Origin: Candidatus Hydrogenedens sp.
GTDB taxonomy: Bacteria > Hydrogenedentota > Hydrogenedentia > Hydrogenedentales > Hydrogenedentaceae
Reading direction: 5' to 3'
Assembly: GCA_035378955.1 (NCBI GenBank)
Contig: DAOSUS010000003.1
Span: forward strand, 41,618-105,617
DNA length: 64,000 nt
The stretch's first letter is position 1. Each line of letters begins with the position of its first letter. Positions 62,329 to 64,000 of the stretch are shown piece after piece. Both the position numbers and the translations under genes were made by a program. The notes under the pieces were generated by a model. It had not been told where the DNA came from, did not search any database, and saw nothing but the letters and a program-made list of their open reading frames with translations.

Positions 62329-63705
62329 TTAAATTTCAAAGGTAAGTTTTGCGCCATTCTGGGGAATAAAGCATTTTGTCTTTAAATGAGTGTTTTCTTT
62401 CATCCATTCGAGTGCTGGTGGGTCTCCATGAACAAGAATAACATTTTTGGGACTTAATTTTTCTATCATTTTCAACAAATCGTTTCTATATGCATGCCCA
62501 CTGAAGTGAAATCGTTTGATGTTTCTCAATTTAATTTTTACAGGTTGTGTGTCTAACTGGAACTGCAATTCATCTCCCGGTTTTGAGTGTAGCAGTTTAT
62601 ATCCCAATGTGTCCGGGTCTACATAACCGACAAAAAAGATACCATGGTGTTTGGTTTGAACCATTTCTTGAGCAATTAAAGCGGATGGGGTATTTTCTAT
62701 CATCATTCCTGAAGTCGCAATAATAACTCCAGGAACAGATAATAACTGCTTCATTACTTCGGGTTGCCATATATTTCCTAATTTACGAAAATGATTTAAG
62801 GGTCTTAATTTGCTGTTTTCATCTAAATATTCGCGGAATTGTTCATAAATATCATAAATGGCTCTACCTAATCCTGAAATATAAATAGGGACTTTTAATA
62901 GCAATCCTTCTTCCTGCAATCGTGCAAGTATATTTGCCATCTCTTGGGTTCTACCTAAGGCAAATGTGGGAATTAAAACAGTTCCTTCTTGTTCTAATAC
63001 TTGATTTATAGATTTAACCAGATGCAATGATTCTTCATCATAAGAGTTTACCTTGTTCTCATCAACAGCGCCTTGTGTGCTTTCTATAATCATTACATCT
63101 ACTTCATCTAACCAGTCCATAGATTTATAAGGACCCAATAATTCTTGATTACTCGCACTAATATCCCCTGTATATAGTATTTTATAATTGTCTAACTCCA
63201 ACAAAATACTTCCACTTCCTAAAACATGTCCAGCTGGATTAAATAACGCTTTAAACATGCTCTTACCACTAACATCAAACAGGTTGTTATAAAGGTGTGC
63301 CCTTGTAATATCCATAAGATTTTCAACATCTTCATGTTGATATAACGGATAATCAAAAATATTCCGTTCTTTGCGAAGAGTATTCATAACTACAACACTA
63401 TTGTGCAACATTCGTTCCATAACTCGAAGTGTTGGCAGAGTAGCATGAACCTTAAAATGAGGGAAAAGTTTGGTCAAATAAGGTAATGCCCCACAATGGT
63501 CTACATGACCATGGGTAACCAAAACAGCATCAGGGAATGATTCCATTAAGTCGAATGATGGGAGAGAATCGAAACCTTCCTTTTTTGGATGCACTCCACA
63601 GTCTAATAAAATATGCTCGTGAGCGTATGAAATCTCATAACAGTTGGCTCCAATCTCTCCGCCACCACCTAAAACTTTAAAGTGGATACACCTATCACTA
63701 TTCAT
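62329..63705 (-). CDS. MBL-fold/beta-CASP ribonuclease-like protein
   Basis: A 458-residue metallo-beta-lactamase-fold protein of the RNA-processing (CPSF73/YSH1-like) branch. Motif 2 THGHVDHCGALP holds the zinc His and Asp residues; GHVLGSGSILLELDNYKILYTGD (split around the GD) gives motifs 3 and 4. The beta-CASP part has PTFALGRTQEMANIL and GVIIATSGMMIENTP, and the HFSGHAYRNDLL and ILVHGDPPALE segments are the late motifs. It probably acts as an RNA endo- or exonuclease. The next gene (LpxL-like) starts right at its stop codon. Confidence 0.85.
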   Translation of the reverse strand: MNSDRCIHFKVLGGGGEIGANCYEISYAHEHILLDCGVHPKKEGFDSLPSFDLMESFPDAVLVTHGHVDHCGALPYLTKLFPHFKVHATLPTLRVMERMLHNSVVVMNTLRKERNIFDYPLYQHEDVENLMDITRAHLYNNLFDVSGKSMFKALFNPAGHVLGSGSILLELDNYKILYTGDISASNQELLGPYKSMDWLDEVDVMIIESTQGAVDENKVNSYDEESLHLVKSINQVLEQEGTVLIPTFALGRTQEMANILARLQEEGLLLKVPIYISGLGRAIYDIYEQFREYLDENSKLRPLNHFRKLGNIWQPEVMKQLLSVPGVIIATSGMMIENTPSALIAQEMVQTKHHGIFFVGYVDPDTLGYKLLHSKPGDELQFQLDTQPVKIKLRNIKRFHFSGHAYRNDLLKMIEKLSPKNVILVHGDPPALEWMKENTHLKTKCFIPQNGAKLTFEI

Positions 63706-63822
63706 GTTTTTATTTTACTTTCTATCTTTTATAAAAATATATACAAACAATTCATATAAGTTGTGTATTTTAGTATAATAAAATTGTTATTATTTTATCA
63801 TTATTTAGTTAAAGGAATATAT

Positions 63823-64000
63823 ATGGGTTCAGAAAAAAACCGACTTATGGGAATTATAAAAAATAATGAGTTATGGCAGGAATGGGGACCCTATTTACCT
63901 GAACGCCAATGGGGAACCGTCCGAGAATGTTTTGCGTCACCTGAAAAAGCCTGGGAATATACGACATTTGAAACGGCTAAGAAATATAATTACCTTTGTG
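63823..64000 (+). CDS. GH63-like glucosidase, N-terminal start only
   Basis: The first 59 codons of a gene that continues past the window. AAAGGAA precedes the ATG. The visible sequence has WQEWGPYLPERQWGTVRE and then FASPEKAWEYTTFETAK, which closely follows the N-terminus of bacterial glucosidases of the GH63 / mannosylglycerate-hydrolase type (usual pattern 'GPYLSERQWGTVRED'). Only the start is visible, so the exact family and intactness are open. Confidence 0.75.
   Translation, partial: MGSEKNRLMGIIKNNELWQEWGPYLPERQWGTVRECFASPEKAWEYTTFETAKKYNYLC

Overview
This window is AT-rich bacterial chromosome from a probably anaerobic, diderm organism that has not been closely studied. Three things point to the Planctomycetes/Lentisphaerae/Hydrogenedentes-like part of the tree: the DUF1559-type prepilin with an H-x9-DG tail, two surface proteins with Glu-Gly 'EGEG' linkers (which I associate most with Candidatus Hydrogenedentes), and secreted glycan enzymes with an NPCBM domain. 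A LpxL-type acyltransferase suggests an outer membrane. An E. coli-type IlvD and a K+-dependent type pyrophosphatase fit an anaerobe. The phylum is an inference. I see no prophage, insertion sequence, CRISPR array, tRNA or rRNA.

Layout. 1-4.4 kb: membrane pyrophosphatase (cut by the left edge), rnc, acpP and a Gfo/Idh oxidoreductase, with clear promoters and terminators. 4.5-12.4 kb: one gene for a secreted protein of about 2,600 residues with a duplicated N-terminal domain around an EGEG linker, a CARDB-like domain, eleven PKD-like repeats and an FN3-like end. 13.0-18.5 kb: a compact operon of PlsC-like acyltransferase, SCP2-like protein, class III aminotransferase, split transketolase and a second SCP2-like protein. 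This is the best candidate for an undescribed pathway. 18.6-22.2 kb: NhaC antiporter, polyprenyl diphosphate synthase, ECF sigma factor and anti-sigma factor. 22.2-31.2 kb: phosphoesterase, a 58-residue membrane protein, a DUF2339 gene split by one in-frame stop, CCA-adding enzyme and an MrfA/MrfB-type DNA repair pair.

31.2-38.4 kb: DUF2851, a second phosphoesterase, ilvD, and a divergent GNAT gene followed by two membrane-anchored proteins that may be distant paralogues. 38.8-40.8 kb: a strongly promoted secreted Cys-rich protein followed by a TPR-like, C-terminally anchored protein. 40.9-46.2 kb: replication and repair genes (mazG-like, dnaA, def, recR, dinB) with a perfect 32-bp palindrome at the dinB promoter. 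46.4-51 kb: membrane acyltransferase-like protein, prepilin and a DUF2330-like protein. 51.2-59.2 kb: a run of secreted glycan-degradation-type enzymes. 59.3-64 kb: an EGEG beta-propeller surface protein, LpxL-like acyltransferase, beta-CASP nuclease and the start of a GH63-like glucosidase.

Recurring themes are envelope lipid work (acpP, PlsC-like, SCP2-like, LpxL-like, polyprenyl synthase), large secreted adhesin-like proteins, and DNA repair. Two coding interruptions (an 8-T run near 13.0 kb and a TAA at 25.22 kb) could be sequencing errors or real lesions.
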